NCBI GenBank assembly: GCA_030027265.1
Contig: JASENG010000007.1
Span: 164,484 to 228,483 of the forward strand
Length of the DNA: 64,000 nt
Direction: 5' to 3'
DNA from: Lysinibacillus fusiformis
GTDB lineage: Bacteria; Bacillota; Bacilli; Bacillales_A; Planococcaceae
Shown here in pieces: positions 25,594 to 34,984 of this stretch. A model generated the notes under the pieces. The model worked only from the letters and a program-made list of their open reading frames with translations, had not been told where the DNA came from and searched no databases. The translations under genes and the position numbers were made by a program. The first letter of the stretch is position 1. Each line of letters starts with the position of its first letter.

Positions 25594-26736
25594 TTGAATT
25601 TACCTACTGTTCAATTTACAAAAGAGCAAGAAGAGTTCAGAGAAGAGGTTCGTACTTTCCTGGAGCAGGAACTGCAAAAAGGAACGTTTCAAACGAAATG
25701 TGACTCCTGGCTGAGCGGCAGCAATCCTGCATTTTCGAAATTAATTGCAGAACAAGGCTGGATCGGCATGACCTGGCCAAAAGAGTACGGAGGGGCAGAG
25801 CGAAGTTCCATTGACCGATATATTTTGACGGAGGAATTTTTGGCCATTGGGGCTCCGGTTGCGGCCCATTGGTTTGCGGATCGTCAAACAGGACCGCTGC
25901 TGCTGCGATTTGGTACGGATTATCAAAAGAATTTCTTCCTGCCAAAAATCGTTAAAGGGGAATGCTTCTTTGGAATTGGGTTAAGTGAACCCAATAGCGG
26001 CTCGGATCTGGCATCAGTCAAAACGAAGGCTGAAAAAGTAGAGGGTGGCTGGATTGTGAATGGTGCAAAGACTTGGACTAGTAACGCCCATGATGCTCAT
26101 TATATGGTCATGCTTGTTCGAACAGAGCCTGTGGCCGAAAAGAAACACCAAGGCTTAAGCCAATTGATAATCGATTTAAAGTCAGAGGGTGTAACCATTA
26201 CGCCAATAAATTATTTAACAGGTGAGCATCATTTCAATGATGTCTTTTTTGATAATGTGTTTGTTCCGGACGAAATGGTGGTTGGCACATTAGGCAATGG
26301 ATGGGCGCAAGGGTTGGCTGAACTGGCCTATGAACGCAGTGGCCCTGAACGAATTCTAAGTACCTTCCCATTATTGAATGAAGCGATGGAAGAGCTAAAA
26401 CGCACGTCTGATTTCGAAGGTTTGGCGGAAGTCTCAAAGCTCGTTGCAGAATTATGGAGTTTACGGAATCTATCAATCGGCGTTGCTAAAGTGCTGGAAG
26501 AAGGGGGAGAAGTAAGTGTCCCGGCAGCCTTGGTTAAAAGTGTAGGAACAAAATTCGAGCAGAAAATTCCTGAAATCGTTCGACTATTGCTGGATGTCTA
26601 TCCGCATCTTAAAGCAGAGCGCGCTGTCGATCGTTTCCTGGCAGAATCTACACTTCATGCTCCTGGCTTTACGATTCGAGGCGGAACATCGGAAGTACTA
26701 TATGGTATTATCGCGAAAGGAGTGCTTGCAGGATGA
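25594..26736 (+). CDS. Acyl-CoA dehydrogenase, catalytic subunit
   Basis: TTG 25594 is preferred with AGGGGTGGAG upstream; GTG 25585 would sit inside that site. The 380-aa protein has the FAD-dependent acyl-CoA dehydrogenase layout: an N-terminal helical domain, FGIGLSEPNSGSDLASVKT in the beta domain (FAD contact), and near the end GGTSEVLYGIIAKGVL, the conserved FAD/oligomer motif. It overlaps the next gene by 4 bases, and that gene encodes a second, divergent family member, so the active enzyme is probably a heteromer as in steroid and branched-acid oxidation. Electrons would pass to an electron-transfer flavoprotein. Confidence 0.85.
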   Translation: MNLPTVQFTKEQEEFREEVRTFLEQELQKGTFQTKCDSWLSGSNPAFSKLIAEQGWIGMTWPKEYGGAERSSIDRYILTEEFLAIGAPVAAHWFADRQTGPLLLRFGTDYQKNFFLPKIVKGECFFGIGLSEPNSGSDLASVKTKAEKVEGGWIVNGAKTWTSNAHDAHYMVMLVRTEPVAEKKHQGLSQLIIDLKSEGVTITPINYLTGEHHFNDVFFDNVFVPDEMVVGTLGNGWAQGLAELAYERSGPERILSTFPLLNEAMEELKRTSDFEGLAEVSKLVAELWSLRNLSIGVAKVLEEGGEVSVPAALVKSVGTKFEQKIPEIVRLLLDVYPHLKAERAVDRFLAESTLHAPGFTIRGGTSEVLYGIIAKGVLAG

Positions 26737-27785
26737 GTGAAATGAAAGACATGATCGTGGAAGTTGTCGAACGAATTTTTAAGGAAAACGTTGAAAAGGA
26801 AACCGTCGACTTATTAGAAGAGAAATCATGGGCAGAGGAGGTCTGGCAGTTAATCCTCAAGAACGAGATTGAGAGGGTTGCCGTCAACGAAGTGCATGGC
26901 GGTGCCGGCGGAGACTATGAAGATTTATTTTATCTATATCGATTAGTAGGCAAATATGCAGTGCCAATTCCTTTTATTGAACATACATTAGCCAACCTCA
27001 TCTTAGAATGCATCAACCTTCAACCTCAAACCAATCTATCGACAGTGCATATTGCAGCAAATCCCTTAACGCTGGCTGAAGGAAAGGTTTCCGGCAGCTT
27101 ACAGCATGTTCCTTGGGCAAGATACGCAGAAAAACTCGTAACACTAGCAACAGGAGAAGGAAAACAAGCTTTAGTGTTACTAGATTTGAAGAATGCCCAT
27201 ATTCAAAACGATACGAACCTAGCAGCGGAACCTAGGGATCATGTTGATTTTACGGATGCTGCTGTTGTAGCAAGCCAGTCCATATCAGCAGAACAGCTTG
27301 AATTCCTGAAAAAAATACAAACAGCTGCGACGGTAAGTAAAATGGCCGGGGCAATTGATCGTGCCTTTGAGTTATCTGTTCAATTCAGTAAAGAGCGGGA
27401 GCAATTTGGCCGTCCAATTCATCGCTTCCAATTAGTGCAGCAGCATCTTGCTATTTTAGCCGGTGAGCAAGCGCTTACAGCAGCAGCGCTGGAAAATATT
27501 ATCGCATTACTCCTAAATGGCGAAGCGGGTGACGAAATCGCCTTTGCCCGGTTGAAACTCGATGATGCAAGCCGGATTGTAGCAACTTCAGCCCATCAAG
27601 TACATGCAGCGATCGGTGTGACGCACGAGCACCGTTTACACCATTACACACGCAGATTATGGGCGTGGCGGGATGAGGATTATCATGCGAAGTATTGGAA
27701 AAAAGAATTGGCGAAAAATTGGCTTAATTCTTCCGGTACACTATGGGATAAGTTAACAAAGAAAAAACAGGCAGAACATATTTAA
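26733..27785 (+). CDS. Acyl-CoA dehydrogenase-like partner subunit
   Basis: ATG 26733 overlaps the TGA of the previous gene, with AAAGGAG upstream. The 350-aa protein has a divergent N-terminal half with a short VHGGAGGDYEDL segment. The C-terminal helical domain is better conserved (FSKEREQFGRPIHRFQLVQQ, HQVHAAIGVTHEHRLHHYTR). The beta-domain FAD motif of the first subunit is not seen, so it may complete the FAD site rather than act alone. Adjacent full-length and degenerate subunits are typical of alpha2beta2 dehydrogenases for bulky substrates. Confidence 0.8.
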   Translation: MSEMKDMIVEVVERIFKENVEKETVDLLEEKSWAEEVWQLILKNEIERVAVNEVHGGAGGDYEDLFYLYRLVGKYAVPIPFIEHTLANLILECINLQPQTNLSTVHIAANPLTLAEGKVSGSLQHVPWARYAEKLVTLATGEGKQALVLLDLKNAHIQNDTNLAAEPRDHVDFTDAAVVASQSISAEQLEFLKKIQTAATVSKMAGAIDRAFELSVQFSKEREQFGRPIHRFQLVQQHLAILAGEQALTAAALENIIALLLNGEAGDEIAFARLKLDDASRIVATSAHQVHAAIGVTHEHRLHHYTRRLWAWRDEDYHAKYWKKELAKNWLNSSGTLWDKLTKKKQAEHI

Positions 27786-27799
27786 GGGGGCTGAGTGTA

Positions 27800-28606
27800 G
27801 TGGCAGATTTGTTATTTGAAGTGAAGGATCAAATTGCAACAATTACATTAAATCGACCTGAGAGTTTTAATGCTTTTAGTGAGGAAATGATTCACCTTTG
27901 GATTAATGCTTTAGAAGAGGTGCGGGATAATGATTCAATCAGAGTCCTTCTTGTAAAGGGGAACGGAAAATCCTTCTGTGCTGGTGGAGATGTCAAGGCG
28001 ATGGTGGCAGGAAAAGGCTTTTTTGAAAGTGAGGAGGATATCACTTCGACAGCTCTTGCGAGAAAAAATTCATTATGGAAAAAGGTGCAAAGAATTCCTC
28101 TGCTTTTAGAAGAAATAGATAAACCCGTCGTCTGCCAAATGCATGGGTTTTCAATGGGAGCGGGTTTAGATATGGCATTGATGTGCGATATTCGAATTGC
28201 AGCCAGCTCCAGTAAATGTGCAGAAAGCTACATCAATGTAGGAATCGTGCCAGGAGATGGAGGCGCTTACTTTTTACCGAAATTAGTGGGCATCGATCAG
28301 GCGCTCGATATGCTATGGACTGCGCGGGTTTTAACGGCAGCTGAAGCAAAGGAAAAAGGCTTAGTCACTTTTGTCGTCCCGGACGAGGAGCTGGATTCCT
28401 TTGTTCAAGCATATATAGAAAAACTAAGCAATGGACCACAAGAAGCTATGAGAATTATTAAGCGGGCAGTTTACCAAAGCCAAACGATGAGTCTCCGTAC
28501 TTCCCTGGACTATATTTCTTCCAAGATGGGGATTGTCACTGAATTACAAGATTATAAAGAAGGTGTGTCGGCCGTGCTGGAAAAACGAAAGGCTAAATTC
28601 AACTAA
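27800..28606 (+). CDS. Enoyl-CoA hydratase/isomerase
   Basis: GTG 27800 follows GGGGGCTGAG. The 268-aa crotonase-fold protein has GNGKSFCAGGDVKAM (oxyanion hole) and GFSMGAGLDMALMCDIRIA (second oxyanion glycine). VGIVPGDGGAYFLPKLVG occupies the catalytic glutamate region; one of the usual Glu positions here reads Gly-Asp-Gly, so hydratase versus isomerase activity is uncertain. It acts after the acyl-CoA dehydrogenases in the pathway. Confidence 0.85.
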   Translation: MADLLFEVKDQIATITLNRPESFNAFSEEMIHLWINALEEVRDNDSIRVLLVKGNGKSFCAGGDVKAMVAGKGFFESEEDITSTALARKNSLWKKVQRIPLLLEEIDKPVVCQMHGFSMGAGLDMALMCDIRIAASSSKCAESYINVGIVPGDGGAYFLPKLVGIDQALDMLWTARVLTAAEAKEKGLVTFVVPDEELDSFVQAYIEKLSNGPQEAMRIIKRAVYQSQTMSLRTSLDYISSKMGIVTELQDYKEGVSAVLEKRKAKFN

Positions 28607-28627
28607 GCGTGACAAGGGGGATGGGGG

Positions 28628-29587
28628 ATGAAAGGTAAATTTTTCGCAACAATTTTGTTATGTGTCAGTCTACTAGTGGGATGTCAAAGTAATGCAGAGC
28701 GATATGGGGAACCGCTAATTTTCACTACGGGGACGACAACAGGGGTATTTTACTCATTGGGAGCTGGTCTTTCAACATTATGGACAAAAGAGATGGAGAA
28801 GCGCGTTGCTTCCCAAGCGTCAAATGGCAGTGTTGAAAATTTGAAATTAATGAGTAAAGGTGAAGCGAATATTGCCTTTACTACAGTAAATATTGCGTAT
28901 GAAGCCTATAACGGTGAGGGGACTTTCAAGGAGGAATCCTATGACGGTGTCCGAATTTTAGGAAATCTTTATCCCAATGTTAGCCATATTGTTGTGGTGA
29001 ACGATGATGATATTCAAACGATTGAAGATTTAAAAGGAAAAAGCTTTGTATATGGAGCTGCCGGCAGTTCTACTGAAATGGAATCAAAGCTCGTATTAAA
29101 AGCACATGGAATCGAAGCAGATCAAGTAAAAGGAAACTATGTTGGATTTACTGAGGCAACAGATTTAATGAGAAATGGTCAGGTGGATGGAGTAAATATC
29201 TATTCCGGGGTACCTGCTGCTGCAACGACTGAATTGATTTCCACATTGGATACAAAAGTTTTGAACTTTTCACAACAAGCGATCGATGAACTGGTAGAAA
29301 CGTATCCTTGGAATTTTGAATATGTCATCGAAGCAAATACCTATGACAAACAACCTGAACCTATTACAACGGTTGGTCAATATAGCACAATCGTTATCGA
29401 TGAAAGTGTATCGGAAGAAGCTGCCTATGAATTAACAAAGCTCCTCTGGGAAAATGTTTCCGAGCTGGAAAAGTCCTATAGCATTGCCAAACAATTTGAC
29501 CCTCAAAAGGCGATTGAGGGGACAGCCGGGGTACCACTGCATCCGGGGGCGGAAAAATACTATAAAGAAATTGGCGTATTGGAATAG
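28628..29587 (+). CDS. TAXI-family TRAP transporter solute-binding lipoprotein
   Basis: The 319-aa protein has a lipoprotein signal with LLVGC (Cys 19). The mature part fits TAXI binding proteins: TTGTTTGVFYSLGAGLSTLW, QASNGSVENLKLMSKGEANI, and GAAGSSTEMESKLVL. It captures a small carboxylate outside the membrane for the fused TRAP permease encoded 11 bases downstream. Confidence 0.85.
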   Translation: MKGKFFATILLCVSLLVGCQSNAERYGEPLIFTTGTTTGVFYSLGAGLSTLWTKEMEKRVASQASNGSVENLKLMSKGEANIAFTTVNIAYEAYNGEGTFKEESYDGVRILGNLYPNVSHIVVVNDDDIQTIEDLKGKSFVYGAAGSSTEMESKLVLKAHGIEADQVKGNYVGFTEATDLMRNGQVDGVNIYSGVPAAATTELISTLDTKVLNFSQQAIDELVETYPWNFEYVIEANTYDKQPEPITTVGQYSTIVIDESVSEEAAYELTKLLWENVSELEKSYSIAKQFDPQKAIEGTAGVPLHPGAEKYYKEIGVLE

Positions 29588-29598
29588 GGGGGATTCAA

Positions 29599-31608
29599 AT
29601 GACGACAAAAATGAGTAGTAATGTGGATGTGAAGGAGTTAGTCGAGTTAGAGGAAAAAATGCTGAACTCCAGGAAGTATATCGGCATTTTTGGGAAAGCA
29701 GTTGTTCTTCTAGCAGTCATTTGGACCATATTTCAGCTCTATATGAGTAGTATTGGTGTCATGGATGCCGTGAAATTCCGGGCCTGGCATTTAGGATTTC
29801 TTCTGTTATTTAGTTTTATTTTTTACCCTGCGACCAAAAAAAGTGTCGGAACACGGAAGCTGCCAACGATAGTAGATCTGATTTGCATCGGGCTATCGGT
29901 GTTTGTAATTTTCTATTTCCTCTTTACTTACGACACTTTTGTAAGAGATCGTGCCGGAGAAAATACAACCTTGGATATTTATGTAGGTGCTTTAGCGTTG
30001 ATTCTCTTATTTGAAGCGAGTCGCCGTGTAGTAGGAATCGGTTTAACGCTGATTGCATTGTTCTTCTTAACGTATAACTTCTTTGGCGCCTATATTCCCG
30101 GCCTGCTGGGGCACTACGGTTTCAGTATTGAACGCGTGGTCAATCTCATGTACTGGGGCGGGCAAGGCGTATTTGGGACAGCGTTGGGAGTTTCGGCAAC
30201 CTATATTTTTGTCTTTGTCTTATTCGGTGCTTTCCTAAAAAATAGCGGGTTTTCTGATTTTATCAATGACTTGGCTTTGACGGTAGCAGGTCAAACAGCA
30301 GGTGGTCCAGCAAAAGTAGCTGTTTTTGCAAGCGCTTTAATGGCAACGGTTAGCGGAAGTGCGGTTAGCAATGTCGTGACCACGGGTACCGTAACCATTC
30401 CGATGATGAAAAAAGCGGGCTACTCCAAGAAGTTTGCTGGAGCTGTTGAATCGGTTGCATCTACAGGAGGTTTAATCGCACCGCCTGTTATGGGGGCAGC
30501 AGCGTTTATCATGGCGGAGTATTTGGGGGTTTCGTATTCAGTCGTGCTGCTTGCCGCGATTATTCCAGCGGCTTTATATTATTTAACCCTATTTATGATC
30601 GTTCACTTTGAAGCAAAGAAGATGGGACTCACTGGTATTTCAAAGGAAAATATACCAAATGCAAAAAAGGTTTTAAAAGAAGGTGGACATTTATTTATTC
30701 CACTCGTTATTTTACTTATTATGCTCTTTGGCGGGTTTTCACCGATCTACGCAGCCATCATCTCCTTAATTTCTGTCGTCCCGGCTGCAGCTATTCGAAA
30801 AACTACACGAATGAGTTTTACAGTAGTGATCGATTCAATTGTAGAAGGCGTAAAAGGGGCGATTAGCGTAGGGATTGCCTGTGCAGTCGTTGGTATTGTC
30901 ATTGCTACAATTACGTTAACAAGTGTAGGCCTGCTTTTGGGAAATAATGTATTAAGCTTTGCTGGAGAAAGTATCCTGCTCGCAGCGTTATTAACAGCCT
31001 TTATCAGTATTGTGCTTGGGATGGGGGTACCCGCGACAGCTGCATATATTATCGTTGCAACAATTTCGGTTCCGATTTTAACGAAGCTGGGAGTAGCGCC
31101 TATTGCAGCTCACATGTTTGCCTTTTATTTTGCTGCATTATCAAGTATCACACCTCCTGTTGCATTAGCTGCCTATGCTGCGGCGGGAATTGCCGGGGAG
31201 TCACCGAATAAGGTAGCTGTTGAATCGGTGAGGTTAGGACTGATTGGCTTTATTGTTCCGTTCTTCTTCATCTTTAACCCGACGCTGCTGTTATCGGGTG
31301 GAACGGTTATGGAGTATATCTATGCAGGGGGTACAGCGATTATTGGAGGGATAGCATTAGCTGCCGGATTAAAGGGCTATATGTTTAGAAAGACATTTTT
31401 AATTGAAAGAATTTTATTATTGCTAGCAGGCATTTGCTTGATGGATACAACGCTCATTGTTAACGTTATCGCTTTAGCAGTAGTAGGCGGGATTGTAGCC
31501 TCGCAGTTGCTGATAAAGGCTAAAGTAGTGAGTGAATTAAAGGAGCCTCAACATAAAGAAAGTGAAGATATGGTTGAAAACGAAATCAATGAAAAGGTAA
31601 CGAATTAG
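29599..31608 (+). CDS. TRAP transporter fused permease (4TM/12TM)
   Basis: The 669-aa membrane protein begins with a four-helix DctQ-like part (about residues 35-190) and continues as a DctM-like domain with GGPAKVAVFASALMATVSGS, TGGLIAPPVMGAAAF and VLGMGVPATAAYIIVATISV. It imports the substrate with sodium using the TAXI protein. TTG/GTG starts are unlikely because GGGGGG precedes ATG 29599. The substrate is unknown, but the neighbours point to an organic acid that is activated to a CoA ester. Confidence 0.9.
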   Translation: MTTKMSSNVDVKELVELEEKMLNSRKYIGIFGKAVVLLAVIWTIFQLYMSSIGVMDAVKFRAWHLGFLLLFSFIFYPATKKSVGTRKLPTIVDLICIGLSVFVIFYFLFTYDTFVRDRAGENTTLDIYVGALALILLFEASRRVVGIGLTLIALFFLTYNFFGAYIPGLLGHYGFSIERVVNLMYWGGQGVFGTALGVSATYIFVFVLFGAFLKNSGFSDFINDLALTVAGQTAGGPAKVAVFASALMATVSGSAVSNVVTTGTVTIPMMKKAGYSKKFAGAVESVASTGGLIAPPVMGAAAFIMAEYLGVSYSVVLLAAIIPAALYYLTLFMIVHFEAKKMGLTGISKENIPNAKKVLKEGGHLFIPLVILLIMLFGGFSPIYAAIISLISVVPAAAIRKTTRMSFTVVIDSIVEGVKGAISVGIACAVVGIVIATITLTSVGLLLGNNVLSFAGESILLAALLTAFISIVLGMGVPATAAYIIVATISVPILTKLGVAPIAAHMFAFYFAALSSITPPVALAAYAAAGIAGESPNKVAVESVRLGLIGFIVPFFFIFNPTLLLSGGTVMEYIYAGGTAIIGGIALAAGLKGYMFRKTFLIERILLLLAGICLMDTTLIVNVIALAVVGGIVASQLLIKAKVVSELKEPQHKESEDMVENEINEKVTN

Positions 31609-31631
31609 TGAATACCAAAGGAGGGTGAGCC

Positions 31632-32771
31632 ATGCGCCCATTAGACGGGGTTCGAGTGTTGGATTTATCGAGAGTGTATGCTGCGCCAGCGGGTTCGATG
31701 CTGTTGGCGGATTTAGGGGCGGAAGTGATTCGGATTGAACATCCTAACGGGTCTGATAGCATGCGTGATTGGGGTCCTTTCGTAAATGATCAAAGTACCT
31801 ATTATCTATGCGCCAACCGAAATAAGAAATCGATTTTACTCGACTTGAAAAAACAAGCGGATAAGGCAAAATTCCTGGCAATGGTTGAGGAAGCGGATGT
31901 TGTCCTGGAAAACTTTAAAACAGGGGATATGGCGAAGATGGGGTTAGACTATGAGGCTCTCAAAAAGGTAAACCCGCGAATTATTCATTGTGCCGTAACG
32001 GGCTTTGGGCAAACGGGGCCGCTTGCGCAGGAGCCGGGGTTTGATCCGGTCATCCAGGCAATGAGCGGATTAATGGATGTTACTGGAGATGCAGACGGCG
32101 AGGCGACAAAAGTAGGGGTCCCAATTGCCGATATTCTTACTTCTAACTACGTTGTTATCGGGATATTAGCTGCGCTGCGCATGCGCGATCAAACAAATGC
32201 AGGCCAGTTCATCGATCTAGCATTGCTAGATGTTCAGCTAAGCAGCCTGGCGAATGTATCCAGTGCCTATTTAAATGCGAATTTTATCTCCAAACGGTTG
32301 GGCAACAAGCATAATAATGTCGCTCCGTATCAGGTGTTCCCTTGTTCGGATGGACCGTTAATGTTCTGTGTCGGAACGGATGCCCAGTTTGAAAAATTCT
32401 GCAAAATGATTCACAGAGAAAACTGGGCAACGGATGAGCGGTTTAAAACAAATACCGCACGAAAGCAAAATGAACAGGTGTTAACAGCGCTTCTTCAAGA
32501 AATAACGATAACGAAAACACGGGATGAGTGGATCGCCCTTCTGCAGCAGCATAAGATACCAGGTGGCCGGGTAAATACGATTGAAGAAGCATTGGAGCAG
32601 CCGCAAGTGAAGGCAAGAGAGATGATCGGTGAAATCGAGCATCCAAGCTACGGCAAAGTGAAATTTGTCAAAAATCCCCTGCAGCATTCTGGCTTAAACA
32701 TTGCCTACGAGCAGGCGCCGCCACTATTGGGCGAACATACGCAAGAATTTGTAAATCCTTTAAAGGCTTAA
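31632..32771 (+). CDS. CaiB/BaiF (class III) CoA-transferase
   Basis: ATG 31632 follows AAAGGAGGG. The 379-aa protein has the class III layout: LDGVRVLDLSRVYAAPAGSM, DLGAEVIRIEHPNGSD, NRNKKSILLDLK, and DVVLENFKTGDMAKMGLDYE with the region holding the conserved catalytic Asp. It would move CoA onto the imported acid, giving the substrate for the dehydrogenases. It ends the structural part of the operon. Confidence 0.9.
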   Translation: MRPLDGVRVLDLSRVYAAPAGSMLLADLGAEVIRIEHPNGSDSMRDWGPFVNDQSTYYLCANRNKKSILLDLKKQADKAKFLAMVEEADVVLENFKTGDMAKMGLDYEALKKVNPRIIHCAVTGFGQTGPLAQEPGFDPVIQAMSGLMDVTGDADGEATKVGVPIADILTSNYVVIGILAALRMRDQTNAGQFIDLALLDVQLSSLANVSSAYLNANFISKRLGNKHNNVAPYQVFPCSDGPLMFCVGTDAQFEKFCKMIHRENWATDERFKTNTARKQNEQVLTALLQEITITKTRDEWIALLQQHKIPGGRVNTIEEALEQPQVKAREMIGEIEHPSYGKVKFVKNPLQHSGLNIAYEQAPPLLGEHTQEFVNPLKA

Positions 32772-32834
32772 TCTATGAAACTGCTTAACGAAAAATAGAG
32801 GGGTTTGCTATTATGGTTGTAAGGAGGATGCTTA

Positions 32835-33611
32835 ATGGATCAAACGAATTTCGAGAAAAATTATCTCATGAACACGGTTCAAAAAACGGCTTTAATATTA
32901 AGGGCATTTACAAGGGAAGAACCAAAACTAACACTGACCGATCTTCATAAATTGACAGGCATTGGTATCTCAAGCTTACAACGATTCGTAGCTACCCTCG
33001 TTCATGAAGGATTTCTGATAAAAGATGAAAAGTCAAAACATTATCAGCTAGGCTTATCCCTATTTTATCTTGGTAAATTGGTAGAGCAAGAGTCGACCAT
33101 TTTGGCGGTAGCAGAGCCCATTTTAAAATCTCTGAGCGAGAAGATTGGAGAAAGCGTGTCGATGAGCATATTTGACGGCGACCAGCGGAGATGTATCTTG
33201 AATTTCGAAAGCATTCATTCTCTTACAGCAAGACATCAAGTAGGGGATACATCTCCATTATACGCGGGGGCTTCTGCTAAAGCGCTGCTTGCTTTTCTAC
33301 CTCAAGCGGAGATTGAGGAGTATTTGGACCGGGTGAAGAGGGTCCCGATTACAAAATCAACGGTAATTGACCGAGACGAGCTTTTCGCTCAGTTAGAGAG
33401 GATCCGCAGCCAGGGTTACGTGACAACAAAAAGCGAAAGGATCATCGGTGCCTGTTCAATCAGCACACCTATTCTGTCGCTAGGCAGACCCATTGCCTCC
33501 ATCTCGATCATTATACCGGATGTGCGCTATCAAGATGAGCACACAGAAATGTACAAAGAGTATATTCTTAATGCGAAATATGAAATCGAAAAGCAACTTT
33601 CCATGAAATAA
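32835..33611 (+). CDS. IclR-family transcriptional regulator
   Basis: ATG 32835 follows AAGGAGG. The 258-aa protein has an N-terminal winged helix (LTLTDLHKLTGIGISSLQRF, VATLVHEGFLIKDEKSKHYQ) and a C-terminal IclR effector domain (GESVSMSIFDGDQRRCI, YAGASAKALLAFLP, IIGACSISTPI). It probably controls the catabolic operon in response to the substrate or its CoA ester. A terminator follows. Confidence 0.9.
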   Translation: MDQTNFEKNYLMNTVQKTALILRAFTREEPKLTLTDLHKLTGIGISSLQRFVATLVHEGFLIKDEKSKHYQLGLSLFYLGKLVEQESTILAVAEPILKSLSEKIGESVSMSIFDGDQRRCILNFESIHSLTARHQVGDTSPLYAGASAKALLAFLPQAEIEEYLDRVKRVPITKSTVIDRDELFAQLERIRSQGYVTTKSERIIGACSISTPILSLGRPIASISIIIPDVRYQDEHTEMYKEYILNAKYEIEKQLSMK

Positions 33612-33633
33612 AGTTTAGAATTCTCGCTGATTA

Positions 33634-33669
33634 AAACTGCTTGGTTCCTAGGTGACCGGCAGTTTTTTT
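33634..33669 (+). terminator. Terminator after IclR gene
   Basis: AAACTGC pairs with GCAGTTT with an inner GGT/ACC pairing and a run of seven T. Confidence 0.75.
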
Positions 33670-33696
33670 ATTTGCAAGGTAGTTTGGCCGATTCGC

Positions 33697-33722
33697 GTTT
33701 ACTCCATGAGGCTACAGGGTAC
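33697..33722 (+). promoter_or_regulatory. Sigma-B-type promoter of first YflT gene
   Basis: GTTTAC (33697-33702), 14-bp spacer, GGGTAC (33717-33722), matching the GTTTAA-N12-14-GGGTAT consensus. It lies 35 bases before the start codon. Confidence 0.75.
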
Positions 33723-33756
33723 AAATCTATTAATTTTAAGCTGAGGAGGAGTCAAC

Positions 33757-34188
33757 ATGAATCCATTAGACAATGAGAACTTAGGGAGATCGAATATTGT
33801 CGTAGCCTTCGACAAACAAGATGCGCTGGCGGTTATTGAACGATTGAAAGCGGACGGCATTCAAAAGGGTGATATCCATGTGGTGGGAAAGGATTTAATC
33901 GAATTTGCCAATTTAAAATGGGATGCAGAAATCAATATGCATCGCATCGGGAATAGCGGAGACAAAATCAAATCCCTGTTTACAGGAGAAGACGCCGAAA
34001 TTGAAGGATTAAAACATGCCAAGCTGCCTGAAGATAAGCTGGCCCACTACAAACAAATCATCGATGGAGGTGGTGTTTTGATTTATACAGATGAATACTT
34101 GGACACCACAAAAATTGTTCAACAGATGGAAAGAGACCCGAATATTGTGGAAGAGCCTCCTGCGTATGAGGATGGCCCGAGATTTTAG
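33757..34188 (+). CDS. General stress protein, YflT family
   Basis: ATG 33757 follows CTGAGGAGGAG. The 143-aa protein reads as a YflT/17M-type stress protein: VVAFDKQDALAVIERLKADG, GDIHVVGKDLIEF, SLFTGEDAEIEGLKHAKL and GGGVLIYTDEYLDT. Three related genes occur within 3.6 kb, each with a sigma-B-type promoter. The biochemical role of the family is unknown. Confidence 0.85.
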   Translation: MNPLDNENLGRSNIVVAFDKQDALAVIERLKADGIQKGDIHVVGKDLIEFANLKWDAEINMHRIGNSGDKIKSLFTGEDAEIEGLKHAKLPEDKLAHYKQIIDGGGVLIYTDEYLDTTKIVQQMERDPNIVEEPPAYEDGPRF

Positions 34189-34205
34189 GACAAATCAGGT
34201 TTCAG

Positions 34206-34230
34206 GTTTACAAATTGTCCTCCCGGGTAC
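34206..34230 (+). promoter_or_regulatory. Sigma-B-type promoter of second YflT gene
   Basis: GTTTAC (34206-34211), 13-bp spacer, GGGTAC (34225-34230). Confidence 0.75.
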
Positions 34231-34266
34231 AAAACTAATAACCTATTAAAAGGAGGAATTCAACAC

Positions 34267-34671
34267 ATGTATTCAAACAGTAACTACAACATTGAAGTGG
34301 CACACTCAAAAAATGAGGCAATGGCGATTATTGACAGATTGAAAAATGATGGAATTCCCAAAGGCCAGATTAATATTGTAGGGAAAGATTTAAATGAATT
34401 TACGAATTTAAAATGGGATGCAGATGTAGATGTGCACAATGCAGGCAATTTTGCAGACAAATTTAAATCGCTCTTTACAGGGGAAGACGCTGTAATGGAA
34501 GGCTTAAAAGATGCAGATTTACCAGAAAGTCAGCTGCTTCACTACAAAGAAGTCGTTGAAAATGGCGGTGTCCTCATCTATACAGACGATTACATGGACA
34601 CGACTGTAGTAGAACGTGACCTAAATACAGGGTTAGATTCGTATTCAAATGAGCGTAACCCATTAATATAA
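34267..34671 (+). CDS. General stress protein, YflT family
   Basis: ATG 34267 follows AAAAGGAGG. This 134-aa paralogue shows VAHSKNEAMAIIDRLKNDG, INIVGKDLNEFTNLKWD and SLFTGEDAVMEGLKDADLPE. It is close to the 33757 gene and closer still in its GEDAVMEGL segment to the 36852 gene. It is ended by a terminator at 34754. Confidence 0.85.
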   Translation: MYSNSNYNIEVAHSKNEAMAIIDRLKNDGIPKGQINIVGKDLNEFTNLKWDADVDVHNAGNFADKFKSLFTGEDAVMEGLKDADLPESQLLHYKEVVENGGVLIYTDDYMDTTVVERDLNTGLDSYSNERNPLI

Positions 34672-34753
34672 TTAAATTTAAACTTATTCGAACCGCGAGC
34701 AGGACTTGGCTCGAGGGGATATATAAAGAAGGCTATAGCTTTCAAAAAAATAA

Positions 34754-34795
34754 GAGGCGTTAATCCCAGAGGGGATTAGCGCCTCCCTTTTCTCT
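34754..34795 (+). terminator. Terminator after second YflT gene
   Basis: GAGGCGTTAATCCC pairs with GGGATTAGCGCCTC, with AGAG loop and a T-rich tail. Confidence 0.8.
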
Positions 34796-34866
34796 ATTTT
34801 TTAGTTTCCATGCTGTATTTCTTCAGTTAAAGGTCGAGGCATATTATGGATTAAAAATATTCTGTA

Positions 34867-34894
34867 TTGACAAATTTGAAATAATAGATAGAAT
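34867..34894 (+). promoter_or_regulatory. Promoter of T-box permease transcript
   Basis: TTGACA (34867-34872), 16-bp spacer, TAGAAT (34889-34894), about 90 bases before the T-box stem I. Confidence 0.6.
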
Positions 34895-34984
34895 TATTAA
34901 TTAATATCTGCATAAAAGAAGATTTGTTAATAGCATTTCGAAGTATAAGAATAAAGGCTATGAAAAGAAATAGTAGCAATCATG

